A stretch of 64,000 nucleotides of DNA. Origin: Luteibacter pinisoli (GTDB lineage: Bacteria; Pseudomonadota; Gammaproteobacteria; Xanthomonadales; Rhodanobacteraceae). Both the position numbers and the translations under genes were made by a program. The stretch covers positions 124,001-188,000 of the forward strand of contig NZ_CP041046.1 of the NCBI RefSeq assembly GCF_006385595.1, read 5' to 3'. The number at the start of each line of letters is the position of its first letter. Within the stretch, counting starts at the first letter, position 1. Shown in pieces: positions 62,175 through 64,000 of the stretch. The notes under the pieces are model-generated. The model was not told the origin of the DNA. It did no database searches and saw only the letters and a list, made by a program, of their open reading frames with translations.

Positions 62175-63557
62175 ATGACCCCCGATACCCTCCCCAAATC
62201 GCCCTATCCACCCGTGCTGGTCGTTGACGATCACCCTGATGTGCGCCTGGCGCTGTGCATGCTGCTGCGCAATGAAGGACTCGAGGCGCTCGAAGCCGGC
62301 TCCCCCGAGGCGGCGTGCGACGTGGCCATGCGCCAGGCCCTCTCCTGCGCGGTGGTCGACCTGAACTACAGCGCCGACACCACCTCCGGCCACGAAGGCA
62401 TGGCACTGGTCACGCGCCTGCGTGGCCTCGTACCCGATGTACCGCTGGTGGTGATGACGGCGTGGGGAAACGTCAACCTGGCGGTGGAGGCGATGCGGCG
62501 CGGCGCGGCGGACTTCGTGGAAAAGCCATGGAACCGCGGCCGCCTGCTGAACATCCTGTGGAGCCAGGTGCACCTGCACCAGGCACGCGAGGAAAACCGC
62601 CGGCTGCGCGCCGAGACAGCCTTGAATCGCGAGGGATCGGCCGCCTACTGTGCCACCGAATCCTCGGCGATGCGGCGCGTCATGGAACTGGTGGAGCGCA
62701 TCGCCGTCAGCGAATCGCATGTGCTGGTGCTGGGGGAAAACGGCACCGGCAAATCCATGCTGGCGCGCGACATCCATGCACGCTCGCCGCGGGCGGCCTC
62801 TGCGCTGATCCGGGTCGACATGGGCAGCCTTTCCGAAGCGCGCTTTGCGGACGACATGTTCGGCGAAGAGAGCGGCGCACGACCCGGACGCTTCGAGCTC
62901 GCGCACCATGGCAGCCTGGTGCTGGAGGAGGTATCGACCATTCCCCCGCTCCAGCAGGTGACCCTGCTGCGCGTGCTGGAGGAAGGCGAGCTCGAGCGCA
63001 GCGGTTCGGGCCAGACCCGGCGCGTGGATGTGCGCGTCATCTCCACCACCAACGCCGACCTGGAGTCCATCGCGCGCGCGGGTCGCTTCCGGCTTGATCT
63101 GCTCTACCGCCTCAACGCCATGCAGGTACGCCTCCCGGCTTTGCGTGAGCGGCCGGAAGACATCGTGCCGCTGGCACGGCATTTCCTGTTACGCGAATGC
63201 CGCCGCCTGGGCCGTGACGCCGCGCGCTTCGCGCCTTCGGCCGAACGCGCCCTGCGCGCCTATGCGTGGCCCGGCAACATCCGCGAACTGGAGCATGCGG
63301 TGGAGCGCGCGGTATTGATCACGCCCACGGCCGAGATCGACGTGAATGCGTTGGCCATGCACCAACAGGACGATGCGCCCCTGGTCCTTGATTGCCTGAC
63401 GCTCACCGACGCCGAGCAGCTGTTGATTCGCCACGCGCTGGACCGCAACGGGAATAACCTGCAGCGTGCGGCCGACGCCCTGGGCATTTCGCGCCAGGCG
63501 CTCTACCGTCGGCTCGACAAACAGCGATCAAGGTACCCGGACGAGGCTATCGAATGA
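62175..63557 (+). CDS. NtrC-family response regulator without GAFTGA
   Basis: 460 aa from ATG 62175 (GAGGA ribosome binding site). Receiver domain: acidic pair D18/D19, phospho-acceptor D62 in VVDLNY, T95 and K117. AAA+ domain: Walker A GENGTGKS (187-194), Walker B GSLVLEE (246-252). The sigma-54-contact loop that should read GAFTGA is GARPGR (234-239), so contact with sigma-54 looks lost, as in TyrR or HupR. C-terminal Fis-type HTH (LQRAADALGISRQALYRRLDK). Probably controls the ABC operon and is paired with the partial kinase downstream. Confidence 0.9.
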   Translation: MTPDTLPKSPYPPVLVVDDHPDVRLALCMLLRNEGLEALEAGSPEAACDVAMRQALSCAVVDLNYSADTTSGHEGMALVTRLRGLVPDVPLVVMTAWGNVNLAVEAMRRGAADFVEKPWNRGRLLNILWSQVHLHQAREENRRLRAETALNREGSAAYCATESSAMRRVMELVERIAVSESHVLVLGENGTGKSMLARDIHARSPRAASALIRVDMGSLSEARFADDMFGEESGARPGRFELAHHGSLVLEEVSTIPPLQQVTLLRVLEEGELERSGSGQTRRVDVRVISTTNADLESIARAGRFRLDLLYRLNAMQVRLPALRERPEDIVPLARHFLLRECRRLGRDAARFAPSAERALRAYAWPGNIRELEHAVERAVLITPTAEIDVNALAMHQQDDAPLVLDCLTLTDAEQLLIRHALDRNGNNLQRAADALGISRQALYRRLDKQRSRYPDEAIE

Positions 63558-63569
63558 GCCGGGGCGACC

Positions 63570-64000
63570 TTGGCTAGCTGGCAGGCCTCGCTGGCGTTTG
63601 CCCGGTCGCCCGCCGCAGGCGTGGTGCTGTGGGGCATCGGCTTCATGGCGCCCGTGGCCATGGCAGGCCTTGCGCTGGCGTCCGGGCCACCCGAGGTGCC
63701 GTGGGTGCGGGCCGTCCTGCTCGCGGCCGGTGTCGTCGGCTCGCTGCTGGTGGGTTGGGTGGGCGGCCGACGCATCCTGGATTCCCTGCGCACGGTGTCG
63801 GACCTGCTCGGCGCGCTTCGCGAGGGTGATTATGGCCTGCGCGGCCATGTCAGGCTGGGGCATGATCCCCTGCAGGCGCTGATCGCGGGCGTCAACGAAC
63901 TCTCCGACGAACTGCGCCAGGGCCGGCTGGCGCGCACCGAGACCTCACGCTTCCTCGGGAAGACCCTGGTCGCGCTGCACAGCGCGGTCATCGTCGTCGA
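63570..64000 (+). CDS. Sensor histidine kinase, N-terminal part (runs off right edge)
   Basis: TTG start at 63570, in frame after the regulator stop; 143 codons visible. Two membrane helices (about residues 16-36 and 48-66) with a very short periplasmic loop of about 12 residues, then a HAMP-like segment (RILDSLRTVSDLLGALREGDYGLRGHV) and the beginning of a PAS-like region. The kinase core lies beyond the window. Short loop suggests intramembrane sensing, perhaps of the transporter itself. Confidence 0.82.
   Translation, partial: MASWQASLAFARSPAAGVVLWGIGFMAPVAMAGLALASGPPEVPWVRAVLLAAGVVGSLLVGWVGGRRILDSLRTVSDLLGALREGDYGLRGHVRLGHDPLQALIAGVNELSDELRQGRLARTETSRFLGKTLVALHSAVIVV

Overview
The window is GC-rich and densely packed, with short intergenic gaps, many 4-bp ATGA/GTGA start-stop overlaps and no stretch longer than about 300 bases without a gene. 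Gene content points to a gammaproteobacterium of the Xanthomonadales, most likely Rhodanobacteraceae (Luteibacter/Dyella-like). The main reasons are a Xanthomonadales-type T4SS effector carrying an XVIPCD tail beside virD4, the many secreted glycan hydrolases, and several RND/EmrAB pumps. The genus is inference. No rRNA, tRNA, CRISPR array or insertion sequence was recognised by eye.

Layout. 1-5.0 kb: iron uptake (partial DUF3649 gene and TonB siderophore receptor diverging from a Fur-like box), then secreted GH43 and GH19 enzymes with overlapping stop codons. 5.2-13.3 kb: TetR regulator, patatin lipoprotein, fbp, a 58-aa orphan, GST plus WYL regulator, DUF885 peptidase, a complete Xre/RES toxin-antitoxin operon and an SGNH hydrolase. 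13.28-13.45 kb: a strong candidate sigma-E-driven small RNA that shows the same C-rich heptamer in two hairpin loops. 13.5-21.5 kb: phhA with a divergent Lrp-type regulator, PlsC and YheT enzymes, a PEBP protein, a YtjA/YqjD/YqjE-like membrane-stress cluster and an AI-2E family transporter. 20.7-29.3 kb: a five-gene methyltransferase/SDR/RND tripartite pump operon behind a near-consensus SoxR box, with a divergent LysR gene.

29.4-35.2 kb: a serine hydrolase whose Shine-Dalgarno lies inside a perfect hairpin, then virD4, a small lipoprotein (probable immunity protein) and a DUF2235/Tle1-like phospholipase with a C-terminal XVIPCD. This is a compact antibacterial T4SS cargo module. 35.2-42.1 kb: CadC-like regulator with TPR repeats, uppP, and an EmrAB-type pump with its outer-membrane factor; the EmrA homologue has a very charged N-terminal extension. 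42.2-49.7 kb: phosphoesterase, a GH43-discoidin-FN3 enzyme, two small membrane proteins, glnA with clear NtrC and sigma-54 sites, and a phosphate-selective-type porin. 49.7-54.8 kb: three tandem secreted S33/TAP-like hydrolases. 55-58.8 kb: 3-hydroxybutyrate dehydrogenase, GH3 glucosidase and a kinase-like protein. 59-64 kb: MacB-like ABC exporter with an NtrC-type response regulator that lacks GAFTGA, and a partial histidine kinase.

Functionally the window combines polysaccharide and peptide scavenging outside the cell, multidrug and redox-drug efflux, contact-dependent killing of competitors, and envelope-stress and nitrogen regulation, as expected of a soil or rhizosphere bacterium.
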